Source: Leguminivora glycinivorella | Lineage: Eukaryota; Arthropoda; Insecta; Lepidoptera; Tortricidae | Reading direction: 5' to 3' | Assembly (NCBI RefSeq): GCF_023078275.1 | Contig: NC_062983.1 | Location: 15,803,001-15,867,000 of the forward strand | DNA: 64,000 nucleotides | Shown: piece by piece, positions 10,601 to 21,472 of the stretch | Layout: every line of letters begins with the position of its first letter | How positions within the stretch are numbered: position 1 is the first letter of the stretch | Notes under the pieces: generated by a model | The model's input: the letters and a program-made list of their open reading frames with translations, nothing else | The model's database searches: none | What the model was told of the DNA's origin: nothing | Made by a program: the position numbers and the translations under genes

Positions 10601-13600
10601 CTGAAAGTTGGAAAGAAAAGTAAGTAAATATTAATTATAAGAAGGTAATTTGCAGCACTACGTATACCTTTGGTGCACGTAGTAACAAACCATAGGTAAG
10701 TAATGTAAGTATGCTAACTTGTCGTTCCCGCTCCATCTACCTAAGACCAGCTAATTTTGCGGCGTCGTTTTAGGTCCTCTTACGAGTGGAACTTGTCAAT
10801 CATTAAGTACCTAATGGAGGTAATGAATCTTGCCGTTAAAATACCAGCTCCGCTGTGTGTCGTTGATATGTACATACATTTTGTTGGATTTTTTATTAAC
10901 AACTATCTATGTTTTTAATTTGAACGTAAGTAGGTACCTCTTAGGCCCGGTATAAAAGGATAGCAACTCAACTGCAATTTATTTGAGATCCATTCGCCGA
11001 CTGCTGGCGTTGCACAGTTTACCTACGTCTATCTACTAGTTGCAATAAAGATATTTGATTTGATATTTTAGCAAAGACATCGTCACTACTTTAAAAAATC
11101 TCGTATCTCACGCTGTTCCTCAAAGTTAAAACGCAGTAAGTCTATAGAAAAAACGTACCTCAAAGCCATAGAGAAAAAGGTACGGTGACCTAGATGGCGT
11201 TACACCTTTGGGGAACGCTCGGCTAGATGGCGCTAATATTAAAATTTGACATTTGAATACATATCAAGCTAACAATATGGGCCAAAATGTCAAAACTGAG
11301 GTTCAAAAGTTTTAAGCCTGTGTCGAGAGGTGGCAGTCTATGCACTCTTTGATTTTACTAATTACGATATATAATTTCTAACTTCCAAGAGGGAACTTAC
11401 GTGTTTCAGTTTTACCCCAGCCTGCGACCTCCATGTCGTAATCTTCGAAAGTACTGGTCCTCAGGGCATTCGTCGACGGCAGGCAGATTGGCTTGATGAA
11501 ATCTGTAAGTAGTATTGTCACCTAATATTAAAATTTTGAAACATCTTAGGGTCCCCCACATATCAGTTATACGTGTTAGGTGTAGAATTTGTAACACTAT
11601 GAATAACTCCCGGGCTGGATCGTCGTTCGGCTTACCACGCCGCACCACCATACCGCGGTACACTCGCCTTTGCATTGAGAAAACGCGAAACCAAACCGCG
11701 GCACAGGCCCAGAGCTCCACGCCATACGTCAACTTGGATTGAACCGTCGCGAACCGCGGCTCCACCAGTGCGCTAGTCGATGCAGTGCGTAACGGGCGCG
11801 GCCGAGGCGACTACACATGTCGAGGTGCCTCTCCCATGTCAACGCTCTGTCGAGGTGGAAACCGAGCAAGCGTGTGCAGGACAGCATACTCTCACCAGGG
11901 TTACTGTCATAAAACATCAAGTATTATTTTGACCTGTAAAGCGCACGTTCCTGGCGAGCCTCAGCAGCGCTATGTCTGCGTGCTGGTTGGTACTGTGGGG
12001 GTCGTACTCCTCGTGCGCCATGACTTCCTCCACTGGCACGTCCTGGATGTCCGAGTGGCACTCGCCGCCGTAGCAATCCGTGGCGCTCGACGTGTTCCAT
12101 TCTCCGAGGCGGACTTGGGTTCTGAAAGAAGTTTTCAAGAGACGTTTTAGAGAACTTGACTGTATTAGTTCAAATAATAGTACATTACGATACAAGTGCG
12201 TAAAAAGGAAGCTCGAAACCGAGTGGCGATAAATTAAAACACGACCGAAGGGAGTCATCTGTATACTGAAATAGTACATTACGATACAAGTGCGTAAAAA
12301 AGGAAGCTCGAAACCGAGTGGCGATAAATTAAAACACGATCGAAGGGAGTGTTTTAAATCGACACGAGTTATGTATTTCATTTTCGCACGTGTATCGTAC
12401 GACGTTTTTCAGTACCTACAGATGGCCCTCCGAAGTTTCGACCTGGCATATAATGAACCACTTCTCGCACTAGTGCGTAAAAATAACACCATTTGTACTG
12501 AAAAATATTTGTAATGTACTATTTCATTAGCATAATCACAGAATATATAATAGTACAAGTACAGAAGGCCCACTGCTTTAATGTTCACGAAATGCCGCCT
12601 TTTAAATGCCTACAAAATTCTAACAAAGAAACGAGCCGCACGTGTTCAGCGTCGGATGATAGGGTTGCCTACATAGATTAAAAGTATGAAAACGAATTAA
12701 TGCTTAGATAAAATGTTATACTATTATATTCCAGTCGTGGGTACTTTCTAGGTATATATACAGTATTTTTGTTTAAGTCCCAACATCATCACCACAAGCC
12801 TTATTGAACTTTTCCGTGGGACTTAATCTATAGGAAATCTGTGTATGATTGTCCTATTTTATTCATGATGTTTATTTAACTAAGCATTATTAGTCATTCA
12901 CACACGGACATCGCATATAAACCTTAATAAAAAACTCGCGACGTACAGTAACAACAGAAAGTGCGAACGTGCGTTCCGTGACAATGCGCGCCACCCCTGA
13001 TTAGGCCGCGAACTCGCGGCCGCCAGCATGTACTTGTAGCGCGGCGATAAAGTCGCGGAGTGAGCCGCCCCTGGCATAATGTGAATAAACTTACAATCTC
13101 CAGTTCTTCGGCAGATCAGCGCCTTTGACGCAGTGGGCCGCAGTCATGACGTACCGCGCGGATATCAACACACCGCCGCAATAGAAGCCCCATCCTCGGG
13201 CTGCGGAATAAAAGTTATATGATAAGGCTCTACGTCGCGCAAAATTTTGTCTTTAGAATGGTAGGTACGTATTACGGGCTTCTAATACTTCTGAGAACGC
13301 TATGAAAGCGACTTTATGTTTGATGATAATGATGATATTTCATGTCTGGGCTAAAAAAAATTATAGTATATTATCGAGCTTTAGGGATTTCATTGAAGTA
13401 ACTGCCATACAAAGCATTTCGTAATGGACATTCTCGTGGAATTTATCATTTGTTGATTGCACTGTAGGTGTAAAATCGCAATAGTTTATAGAAAACGCCA
13501 AGAAACAGTTAGTCAAACGATTTATAACGTAACAATTCTCGCCCATGCAACATTGACGCCTGTGTGCGTAGTCGAATTCACAAACGCTCACGATAATATC

Positions 13601-15436
13601 TCTTAAGTAGGTATCTATCGCTATTGCGTATTGGCGTGACTAGGGTTGCAAAAAAACGGTTTTTTTCTGGCTTGAAAAAAAAACATGAAAAAAAACCAGT
13701 TTTTTTTCTGGAGTATGTTTTTTTTCTAAAGTACGAAAACTCAAAATTTGCTAAGTAGTTAATACTTTTATACGGTTTTTTAGACTTAATGTTAACTATT
13801 AAACGAATTTAATCAAATAACTTTAATTTCTGGTCTTATAAAAGTAACATTTACGAAATCTGTAGTTGGTAGTTATCACCACCGCCTCTCCACGCAGCAT
13901 CGGGGATTCCCCAATAAAGGTTTGTATACTGAATGTTAATTGAATTAAAATGTACGTTATTGTTATTGAAACACGTTACAACTCACGAAAAGCCGTTATT
14001 GTCGTATTATTTGTTAAACCATGGTGCTCGGTTTTTTTTTCATGTTTTTTTTTCACAATTCTGAAAAAAAAACATTTGGTTTTTTTTCTATTTACAACCC
14101 TAGGCGTGACAGAGCCAGACTACCTTTCTGCGGCGTTTCGATTTCGTTTCGCGTCGCAGAAATGACATTCGGCTACGGGGCCTACGATTGTCATCTTGGC
14201 AAACCCCCAGTTCACACTAATGTACCTAAATAAAATACGGCCTACATAAAAGTGTCCATTCGATTCGAGGTGCAAATTTTTAACTGATTGAGGTAACAGG
14301 TTTTGAAAACGTGTATTTTTTAGATACTGTTACTGAATAAGGCCGCGGTCTGGACTCTGGACGAAGAAGTTGAGCGGCAAAGCAAGGTTGTTTTCATTGT
14401 GAATTGATTGTGTGTGCAAATGTGCATGATGACAGGTGCCGGGTGGAGTGGAGACATTAATTCAGATTTTTTTCTTGCGCTTGTTTTCTGTGCTATGCCT
14501 GTATAACTTACGTTTGTCATATCGAAGCAGAGCTGTCCACGGATGCTCATCTAATTCAGTCTGCTCACCACCTATAAAAAATTAGAAAGTTTAATAATTG
14601 TTTCTTATCTAAGTTCATGCAGAATCACTAAATATCTAAAGATTTCTTCCAACGACGTACTTACCCTAATAACGCCCAATAGACACTGGCCAGATATTAG
14701 GGGCGGCAGCTAGGGAGTAGTCTATTCCATGTGATGATGAGAATGACTGACTGGGTAGTGGGTGTTACTGCAGGGCCTAACTCTTAGGGCAGCAAAGCCG
14801 GCTAATATACAACTGATTTAATTTGTCTAATGTTACTCACCTATAAACCCAGTTAACCCGCTTGACGGTAGGTATGCCGCACACTCCGCTGCTAGGTAGC
14901 TGTCAGATTCGCTTAGAAGCTAGGATGGAAAATCGAGCCAGTGAAACCGACTCCTAATATTCTGTTCGGCTGGCTCTCAGTATTTTATCTTACCTAATAT
15001 CTGGGCAACCGAGCTTCGCTCGGTTCTGTTTCGTATCCTTGACATGTGTCGCCATCTAGTTCAAAAATGAATAGTACCTACATCGAGCGAAAGAATTCTC
15101 AGCCTTAACAACACAACTACTCCACACGAGATGGCGCGCATTTCGCCACAAAAACTCAAATAGTGTATTTTTCTATTCGTTTTAGCCTTGACCTGTGTCG
15201 CCATCTAGTGTTTGCAATAAATAGTACTTACATCGACCGAAAGAATTCTGTCTTAACAGTACAACTACTGCACACGAGATGGCGCGCGAAGAAAAACGCA
15301 TGAAAACTCGAAAATTCGCGTTTTCCGGGACCTAAGGATAAGTTAGACCGATTTTTCACCCCCAAAAACCCCCACATAACAAATTTCAGCGAAAACGTTA
15401 GAGCGGTTTCCGAGATCGTCAGTGTAAATAAATATA

Positions 15437-15499
<63 letters not shown>

Positions 15500-18400
15500 A
15501 TATACAAGAATTGCTCGTTTAAAATTATAAGATAAGGGTCCCCCCACATCTAGCGTCTCGCGAACGCCGTCGCCTCTCCAACGCCCGCGCGGCGTCGACG
15601 CCGCGCTCCCGCAGCGCCGACGCGGCGTTGCAGCGTCTCTCGAACGTCGACGTCGCAGTGGCGTCAGCGCGGCGTCGACGCCGCGCCAACGCAGTGCCTC
15701 CGCGATGCCAGCGGTGACCAACGTCCAGCTTAGGGCTTCCAATACCGGGATCCCAGTATCTCGGGATTTTTGGGATAGATTTCAAAACCGGTATTTAATT
15801 TAGTAATACCGGAATCCCGGTATTTTTATTAACTAACAAATTATGCCAAATAAACGTAAACTACTCATCAAAAACCTTAAATTTCTGCATCGTGACGGTC
15901 GCTAGACGCGTAATTATTGCTTTTTGGTCTCGTTTCTTCGACACATTCTCTGTTTAGTGTTTTTACAATATTTCTATGAAATGATAGTTTTTCCGATGAT
16001 TACCTAGATAAAGTTACGTGTCAAGAGCATTCATTAAGGAGGGCCTGCCGTGAACCTTTTGACACATTTGTCGCACTTGGGAATCGTAAGTGCGACAGGG
16101 AAGCAATACGTCAAACGTAGTTGACACAACACAGGCCACGACAGACCCTCTGTAAACAAGTCGCCTTGATGCACCTACATTATAGAAATAACTTTCAAAA
16201 AATTAGTTAAGGCATACGAACTAACGTAGGTATAAGCTACTTTTGGTTTACTGCCACCGACGTCGAGGAGGCGCGGCGCTAGCGCGGCGTCGACGCCGCG
16301 CGGACCTCACTGCGACGTCGACGTTCGAGAGGCGCCGAAACGTCGCGTCGGCGCTGCGGGAGCGCGGCGTCGACGCCGCGCGGGCGTTGGAGAGGCGACG
16401 ACGTTCGCGAGACGCTAGATGTGGGGGGACCCTAACTGTTATATGCGGTAATTATTGTAAAACCGCACACTTTGCTGCTAGGCAGCAACTCAGCAAGCTG
16501 TCTGATTCACTGCTAGCCGGGGCAGGGAAACTGCCGGCTGCTGCCGTGCCAGTGAAACCGACACCTATACCTCTCCGTTAGATTGACTGATTCCGACTAC
16601 CTAAACCCTAGGAGAGTATTGTGCAATAAACATTACAAATAAACACTAACCTACAATCCTGTCGTTAGTCTGTATCCCGCACACTTTGTTGCTTGGCAGC
16701 AAGCTGTCAGATTCGCTGCTAGAAGCAGCAGGGCCAGGGAAACTGGCGGCTGCTGCTGACCCAGTGAAACCGACGCCTATTCTGTTAGGCTGGCTCTCCG
16801 TTTGAAACTCGGGGGGACAGCATACCTGGAAAAATATTAGTATCAACAAGTAGTACCGAATAATATAACACACCCAATGTTATCTTATCTTATCTTAAAT
16901 CTGCGGGGGCTCTTACGGATACACTTCGACCCATCGGGATCTTTTGTGCAATTACCCCCTACGATCCTAAGATCCTTCAGCTATTCAGGAGCTTCTCGAC
17001 CATCTCCACGTATCGGATAATGAGGCTCATGGGTAGCTCTCTGAAGTCCTTCGGTGCCAGGTAGCCTGCTCCAAAGTTCTTCATTCTTTGTCTGGCGAGG
17101 GCGTGACATTCACACATTAGATGTCTGACGGTCTCTTCCTCTTCGCCACACATGCGACAATCAGTGTTGTCGGCGTGTCCCATCTTGGCCAAAATTCCTT
17201 TGACCCCGTAATGGCCTGTGAACACCCCCGTTATAATTTGGAGTTGTTACACACCCAATGTTACTTTGCCACCGTAAATAGAATAGAATAGAATATTTTT
17301 TATTCGAAAGCACACAGATAATAAATATTTTTACACTGACATAAAATAGTAATAAAGTGCCATGAAATGGCCTCACCTCGGCATGTTACTGGCGACTTCC
17401 AGCGCTGGTCTTCCGGTGAGACCATTACTTAAGTGAGAAAATTATTTTGATTAATGATTTTGGAATGTAAGTAAATAATCAAATCTCCCTCCTTAAAAGC
17501 GAAACCGAAAGCACAGTATTTTTTATTTTTTTTTATTATTTATTTATTAATATAAGAGGTACAATTATAACAAAAACATATGTCCCACAAAACGGTTTTC
17601 ACAGTTTGACTGTGGGATCAGAGTCTCTTCGCTAAGAAAACTAAAATAACATTTAGATAGTATTAATTAAAAACTTAAACAGACTTCTTTTGAATTTGGC
17701 TCTATTGGCTTCCGTCCTGATATCTGCAGGCAAACAGTTTAATATGTAGGGTAGACGTTTCGTCAAACACCTATCTCCATAGTAGTTGGTTAAAGAGTAT
17801 AATAGAGTACTATCGTACATATGGCCACTCCCGCTCCCCGCTGAAAGTGCCGCCCACCCCCTCTCGCTTGCCAAAAACGCGAACAGTGGACCTGTCATAT
17901 TTCAGTCATACCTACAGGCATTACGCGTTCACCTACACGAGCTTATACTGTGTGGTAAGAACGCGCCTCTTTCATATATTTGATCGCCTGTGTCCGAGGT
18001 GTGCCGAAAGTCTTAACCCCTCGTGTGCCGCCTGTCGAAGTGTCCTTGACATTTTAAACATTAGATTAAAATTCCCAATCAAGGATCCGGGCCGTGTCTT
18101 CGCACACCCTATAACCTACAACGTCTTTTGTTTTGTTGTGCCTTGTGTATGACATGAAAACGGATTGTTTATAAATAATGCGACTAAACAATTCCGGTAT
18201 GACGATACGTTGACTTTGGGGTTATCGGCAATCGATTATGTTCGGCATTAATGATGATACTACTAGACAACAATTCTGTAGTAAAATATACCTAAATAAA
18301 TATTATGAATTGAACTAGTAGGTACATTTAAGATGTTACACAAGGATATAGCACACAATAAATAAGGTTTGCAGCCGGCTGCCGGCTGTCCAGCCCCGTG

Positions 18401-20650
18401 CTGCATCCTGTTTCACCGCTGGTAGTCCAGCCAACCTTACATTGATAAGCACTTCACCATCACCAGCGCCACCAATGAACATGGTGACTAGGTAATGAAT
18501 CCGCTTGCAGGTGAGCGTCAGGACCCCTGGACCACTACAGATATTTGATGTTTAGTACATACTAAAATTTAGTACCTATTTGATACTATTTGGTACCTGA
18601 GTACATATATTTGGTACCTCCACTGATATCGAAAAATCGAGCGAATAAAGTGGCCAGACATTCTGACGTCAGGATGTCTGGACCATTTTTGGTTTACATA
18701 GTTCTAGACAACACTACTAATTGATATCTTAGTCAATATTTACTACCTATTTGGTACCTGTCAATATATTTTTTTCAAATTTTTTTGGCGTACCAGAAAA
18801 AAGTTATGATGGAATTTAAAGTTGAAAACTAGTGTAATTACACTAATTACTTTTATATTTCGACTACATTAATGCCACTAGTCAGTAGAGATGATGTGCG
18901 AGTGCCTAAAAATAAATTCCTTTTTAAGTTGACGCGCAGGAGGGCAGGCGGATTTGCCTCTATTCTTTTGACTGGCGCTACATACTTCAACGAGTTCAAC
19001 GGCACGGCCGGGCTCACAACTTTAAATTCCGTCATAACTTTTTTCTGGTACGCCAAAAAAATTTGAAAAAAATATATTGACAGGTACCAAATAGGTAGTA
19101 AATATTGACTAAGATATCAATTAGTAGTGTTGTCTAGAACTATGTAAACCAAAAATGGTCCAGACATCCTGACGTCAGAATGTCTGGCCACTTTATTTGC
19201 TCGATTTTTCGATATCAGTGGAGGTACCAAATATATGTACTCAGGTACCAAATAGTATCAAATAGGTACTAAATTTTAGTATGTACCAAACATCAAATAT
19301 CTGTAGTGGTCCAGGGGTCCTGACGCTCACGCTTGCAGTGGCTGTAAAGGTACCGTCGGTCGTCGGACGTAATTGGTTTAATAAGGGAGTAGGTCTATAG
19401 GTACCTTAGGGTCGTCGTGGTCGAATCCGCAGTGCAGTCTCCTCAGCAGCGTCACCAGCTCCTCGGTTCTGCCGCTCTGCAGCTGGCTGTTCAGCCCCGA
19501 GCACTGCGCGAGGGGGATGCATGCCACGCCATTATTGCATTTCCCTGAAACTCCCCGATTTTCATTTATTATTGTTGGATTTCCAGGATTTTCGATTCTT
19601 AGAATAAGTTCGAAATTACCTTCTGTGTTCGTAACTTAAAGTTCAACAAGGTAGAACGTCGTTTTTAAACTAATATCAAAATATAGAAATTGTATTGTCA
19701 TCTACCTCTATAGGTGCTTTTATGTCATTGATACAATATATAGGATATCCGTTTTCGTAGGGGTACCTTAGACAGGAGATCTCTCCTAAAACTGACTTTA
19801 CTAAAGCCTATTTAGGTATTACTCTTCATTTATATTATGTATGGGTAAATTTAGGCGATAAACAAATATTCTATCAGGTAATCCAACATTTATGACCAAA
19901 TTTTATACCTACTCTTATTTATTTATTTAAACTTTATTGCACAAAAATGGCGGACTTAATGCCAAAAGGCATTCTCTACCAGTCAACCATAGGGCCAAAC
20001 AGAGAGTCAATACTCTAGTACTCTTCTAAATAAAATTGGCCTAAAATTTACTTTTGTTGGAGATACTTGAAATGATCGTTGTATTACATACCTATATGAT
20101 TTACAATTTAGATTTTATTCAGGTTCAGTCAGGTATTTAACTTTGGTAAACATTTTATTTATCCTTATGAAGGATAAACAAACTAAACATGTTCTACACA
20201 CGGTCGTATCAGGTGAACTTTGATCTTTTAGATATCTTCTTTTTCATCATTCCAGTTTCCCTGTTTTTGTCTCTCGTTTTTCCTTTACTCTGACGAGGGG
20301 AAATACCGCAGCCAATCATTTATGTTGATGTCTTTACTTAGTTAATTGATTATTTTACAGTTACATGCATTGTAATCACAATTAAACGTTCTAGTCATTA
20401 TCTAAAACTTGTTTTGACATTATTTTCCAAAATTCTTTTAAAATTATATTTCACTCTCTGTTTAGTAAATACTATTTAAGATGACTGTTGTTATTAAGTT
20501 ATCCAATCAACATAATATAACCAAACATAAAAATTCGCGAATAAAGCATCAAAGCCAAGTTCAAATAATAATAGTCAAAACCGGTTACTTACGGTCTTGG
20601 GCAGTCACGGCTATGGTCAGCGCAACCAAACACACAATTTTATGTAACAT
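10290..20650 (-). CDS. CLIP-domain serine protease A (trypsin-like, CLIPB type), complete, 8 exons
   Basis: Exons (minus strand): 20593-20650, 19405-19544, 16651-16825, 14512-14571, 13095-13200, 11934-12121, 11401-11502, 10290-10600. All junctions are GT-AG and in phase; they sum to 1140 nt, or 379 residues. Signal peptide is about 1-17. The CLIP domain (about 22-69) has six Cys ending VCCP. An Ala/Ser/Gly linker follows, with linking Cys115. Activation cleavage falls after Arg122 (DR|IVGG). The S1 protease triad is His167 (TAAHC), Asp229 (DIALLRL) and Ser327 (GDSGG), with Asp321 in the specificity pocket, so cleavage after Arg/Lys is expected. The extra Cys pair 196/201 is typical of prophenoloxidase-activating and easter-like enzymes. 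It is predicted to be a secreted haemolymph cascade zymogen; the substrate is unknown. Oddities are GDSGGA where Pro is usual, and relic exon-3 copies in intron 3. Confidence 0.93.
10925..11078 (+). repeat. LINE 3'-end-like fragment
   Basis: Ends with GTTGCAATAAAGATATTTGATTTGATATTTT, a polyadenylation signal followed by degenerate repeats, as in insect non-LTR elements. In intron 7 of protease A. Confidence 0.45.
11081..11165 (+). repeat. Truncated copy of the TCGTCACTACTTT MITE
   Basis: ATCGTCACTACTTTAAAAAA and the following CTCGTATCTCACGCTG block match the full copies at 25293-25442 and 48183-48333. The right half is missing. Confidence 0.7.
11401..11502 (-). CDS. Protease A exon 7: PICLP / GWG segment
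   Basis: Encodes DFIKPICLPSTNALRTSTF and ends MEVAGWGKTET. The donor is C|GTAAGT and the acceptor TTACAG. Confidence 0.9.
11515..11925 (-). pseudogene. LINE reverse-transcriptase fragment, C-terminal part
   Basis: Minus-strand frames at 11729-11920 (TRLLGFHLDRALTWERHLDMC) and 11412-11765 (TYGVELWACAAVWFRVFSMQRR) match the end of the RT domain of Jockey/CR1-type LINEs. The two parts are in different frames, so it is dead. It occupies intron 6 of protease A, between exons 6 and 7. Confidence 0.75.
11934..12121 (-). CDS. Protease A exon 6: catalytic Asp
   Basis: Encodes VRLGEWNT, the extra Cys pair (DCYGGEC), and HADIALLRLARNVRFT. The donor ACAG|GTCAAA is weak, but the frame and family alignment require it. 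Confidence 0.88.
12168..12530 (+). mobile_element. MITE, AATAGTACATTACGATACAAG family, with internal tandem duplication
   Basis: Begins AATAGTACATTACGATACAAG and ends GTAATGTACTATT. The first ~100 bp (ATTACGATACAAGTGCG ... CGAAGGGAGT) occur twice in tandem. A reverse-oriented relative lies at 22078-22325. Confidence 0.75.
12531..13094 (-). other. Remainder of protease A intron 5
   Basis: Apart from the GC-rich patch near 12960-13075, no exon or element could be supported. Confidence 0.4.
13095..13200 (-). CDS. Protease A exon 5: catalytic His
   Basis: Encodes GWGFYCGGVLISARYVMTAAHC, carrying the Cys42-Cys58 pair and His57 equivalents. The acceptor is TTCCGCAG and the donor GTAAGT. Confidence 0.92.
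13560..14220 (+). repeat. Interspersed repeat of the GTGACAGAGCCAGAC family, split by a MITE
   Basis: ACAAACGCTCACGATAATAT ... TTGGCGTGAC at 13575-13640 continues after the MITE as AGAGCCAGACTACC ... ACGATTGTCATCTTGG at 14111-14200. Other family copies lie near 21800-21910, 26720-26835, 47700-47860, 51685-51845 and 61790-61860. Confidence 0.65.
13641..14102. mobile_element. hAT-like MITE, 462 bp, TSD GGCGTGAC
   Basis: Ends TAGGGTTGCAAA / TTTACAACCCTA are flanked by direct 8-bp GGCGTGAC (13633-13640 and 14103-14110). The interior is AT-rich with A/T homopolymer runs and no transposase. Confidence 0.85.
14512..14571 (-). CDS. Protease A exon 4: protease N-terminus
   Basis: A 60-bp exon after TTATAG completes IVGG and encodes EQTELDEHPWTALLRYDK. 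The donor is C|GTAAGT. Confidence 0.9.
14872..14980 (-). pseudogene. Relic copy B of protease A exon 3
   Basis: Minus-strand translation keeps ESQPNRI-GVGFTGS with one extra codon, then hits in-frame stops. The nucleotide match to exon 3 runs from the CCGCACACT block to CGGCTGGCTCTC. No VCCP start or IVGG end is preserved. Confidence 0.8.
15000..15530 (+). repeat. Interspersed repeat with tandem ~150-bp duplication and (TAAA)n tail
   Basis: Two diverged copies of CCTTGACNTGTGTCGCCATC ... CACACGAGATGGCGCGC lie at 15038-15140 and 15186-15290. They are followed by a segment ending ...CGAGATCGTCAGTG(TAAA)n and ACAAGAATTGCTCGTTTAAA, a common Lepidoptera repeat end. Insertion is in intron 3 of protease A. 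Confidence 0.65.
15436..15501 (+). repeat. (TAAA)n microsatellite
   Basis: About 16 uninterrupted TAAA units. The Ile-Phe-Leu-Tyr frames on the minus strand are artefacts of this tract. Confidence 0.95.
15536..16432. mobile_element. PIF/Harbinger-like foldback, 897 bp, long GC-rich arms, TSD TAA
   Basis: Arms of about 200 bp begin GGGTCCCCCCACATCTAGCG and are rich in CGTCGACG-type CpG motifs. Direct TAA lies at 15533-15535 and 16433-16435. The interior is AT-rich and holds an ACCGGNATCCCGGTAT-type block near 15750-15830. The Arg-rich frames in the arms (for example 16243-16581) come from CpG-rich sequence and are not proteins. It lies in intron 3 of protease A, directly beside relic exon copy A. 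Confidence 0.85.
16460..16580 (-). pseudogene. Relic copy A of protease A exon 3
   Basis: Minus-strand translation reads IGVGFTGTAAAGSFPAPASS then ESDSLL, closely matching exon 3. A short insertion then shifts the frame before the linking Cys, and the DRIVG end is absent. Confidence 0.85.
16651..16825 (-). CDS. Protease A exon 3: end of CLIP, Ala/Ser linker, activation site
   Basis: Entered in phase 0 after TTCCAG, it begins VCCPPEF. The linker is rich in Ala, Ser and Gly, then comes KVCGIQTNDRIVG. The donor is G|GTTAGT. Two degenerate copies lie downstream at 16460-16580 and 14872-14980. Confidence 0.92.
16877..17262 (-). pseudogene. LINE ORF2 C-terminal fragment with Cys/His zinc-knuckle
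   Basis: Minus-strand frame 16977-17225 encodes FTGHYGVKGILAKMGH then CRMCGEEEETVRHLMCECHAL. This is the CxxC...H...C knuckle after the RNase-H/RT region of R1/I/Jockey-type LINEs. It is 5'-truncated, in intron 2 of protease A. Confidence 0.8.
17270..17355 (-). repeat. LINE 3' tail
   Basis: AATAGAATAGAATATTTTTTATTCG reads on the minus strand as CGAATAAAAAATATTC plus short repeats, a typical LINE end. Confidence 0.5.
17525..17795 (-). pseudogene. LINE RT C-terminal fragment and tail
   Basis: Minus strand encodes TNYYGDRCLTKRLPYILNCL and then KFKRSLFKFLI, the usual end of a Jockey/RTE-type RT ORF. A 3' UTR and A-rich tail run to about 17525. The frame upstream of about 17796 belongs to another repeat. 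Confidence 0.65.
17796..18005 (+). repeat. GGCCACTCCCGCTCCCCGCTG repeat, copy 1
   Basis: Matches 59065-59290 (same strand) and 43640-43965 (reverse). The shared block runs from TACTATCGTACA to TTTGATCGCC...GTGTCCGAGGTGTG. No ORF; family unnamed. Confidence 0.75.
18511..19330. mobile_element. Foldback element, 820 bp, ~310-bp near-perfect arms, TSD GCTTGCAG
   Basis: Arms start GTGAGCGTCAGGACCCCTGG and extend to about 18823 and from about 19018 with few mismatches. Direct 8-bp GCTTGCAG lies at 18503-18510 and 19331-19338. The spacer is about 190 bp. It lies in intron 2 of protease A, its right end 74 bp from exon 2. Superfamily not assigned; an 8-bp TSD allows hAT. Confidence 0.9.
19405..19544 (-). 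CDS. Protease A exon 2: CLIP domain body
   Basis: The acceptor is TTTCAG and the donor AAG|GTACCT, ending in phase 0. It encodes four of the six CLIP cysteines (CNNGVACIPLAQC ... LHCGF). The final CC pair is supplied by exon 3. Confidence 0.9.
19545..20592 (-). other. Intron 1 of protease A, with a LINE 3' end at 19915-20000
   Basis: Holds a minus-strand LINE end (AATAAAG...AAATAAATAAATAAG read in reverse, plus the ATTCTCTACCAGTCAACCAT block). The remainder is AT-rich with nothing recognisable. Confidence 0.55.
20593..20650 (-). CDS. Protease A exon 1: start codon and signal peptide
   Basis: ATG at 20650 opens MLHKIVCLVALTIAVTA, a basic/hydrophobic/small-residue signal peptide. The donor is C|GTAAGT (phase 1). 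Confidence 0.88.
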
Positions 20651-20983
20651 CACAGTTAATTATTATGTAGGTACACTTGAAATTAATTACACGGGAGATC
20701 TGCGCATCGAGGCAGACCGCGACAGACTGGTGGCCGGCGGACTCGGACGATCACCTAAAGGTTATCAACATGGACAAATAAATATTTTTTTGAGACAGAT
20801 GTGGTATAGCAAGTGATTAAGTTACTATAAAGTCACTGCTCATCTTAGGATTGCGTGTTTTCCTTGTTTCATTAGCAAGTTTGATGACCATTTGTGGACT
20901 TTACGTCATTGTAATAAAGCTTTACTAATGGTCACTGCCCCTCTAGCTGTTCGTGGGGTGGTGTTGTTGATGACAATGATGAC

Positions 20984-21138
20984 TTATCCCCTTATTCATA
21001 AACGTTCTCTAATGTTATCAAGCCAATAAAGTTCGTTTGTCCCTTTCCGACGTATAAGTGTGATAAAAAGGGACAAACGAACTTTATCGGCTTCATAACT
21101 TTAGAGTCTTTAGACAACGTTTATGAATAAGAGGGTAA
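20984..21138. mobile_element. Small MITE, CCCCTTATTCATAAACG family
   Basis: TTATCCCCTTATTCATAAACG at the left pairs with CGTTTATGAATAAGAGGGTAA at the right, with an inner GTTCGTTTGTCCC / GGGACAAACGAAC stem. Sister of 4868-4986. Confidence 0.8.
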
Positions 21139-21472
21139 GTGTCTACAAGATCTAGGCTTAGATATGCACTAAACAATGCGTGCATCTTATAAGTACGTTT
21201 TCAGGTCTCTCATCTAGTTCTAGAAACATTTTATTGACATGCCACCATATTGACTAGCGTTAAGTTAAATATGTATGTTTTTACCTGGTCAAACTAGTTT
21301 TGCAGTCCTGTCAATTACAAAAGGCGGATAGGTCATAGGTCATAGGAGGGTTGAGGACGCTATCAGATATTACTACAGTAAATTAAAAGTCAAAATGTTA
21401 AAATAAAAAAAAATATTACTCAGAAACTATAGGTAATCCGCAAACAAAATAAGGAAAATATTTTTTTATCTT

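Noticed and set aside
15343..15742. Membrane-like Ile-Tyr-Leu-Phe repeat frame
   Set aside because: Comes from the (TAAA)n microsatellite.
15536..16581. Long Arg/Ala-rich reading frames on both strands
   Set aside because: They are translations of the CpG-rich arms of an inverted-repeat element; both arms give similar frames in several phases.
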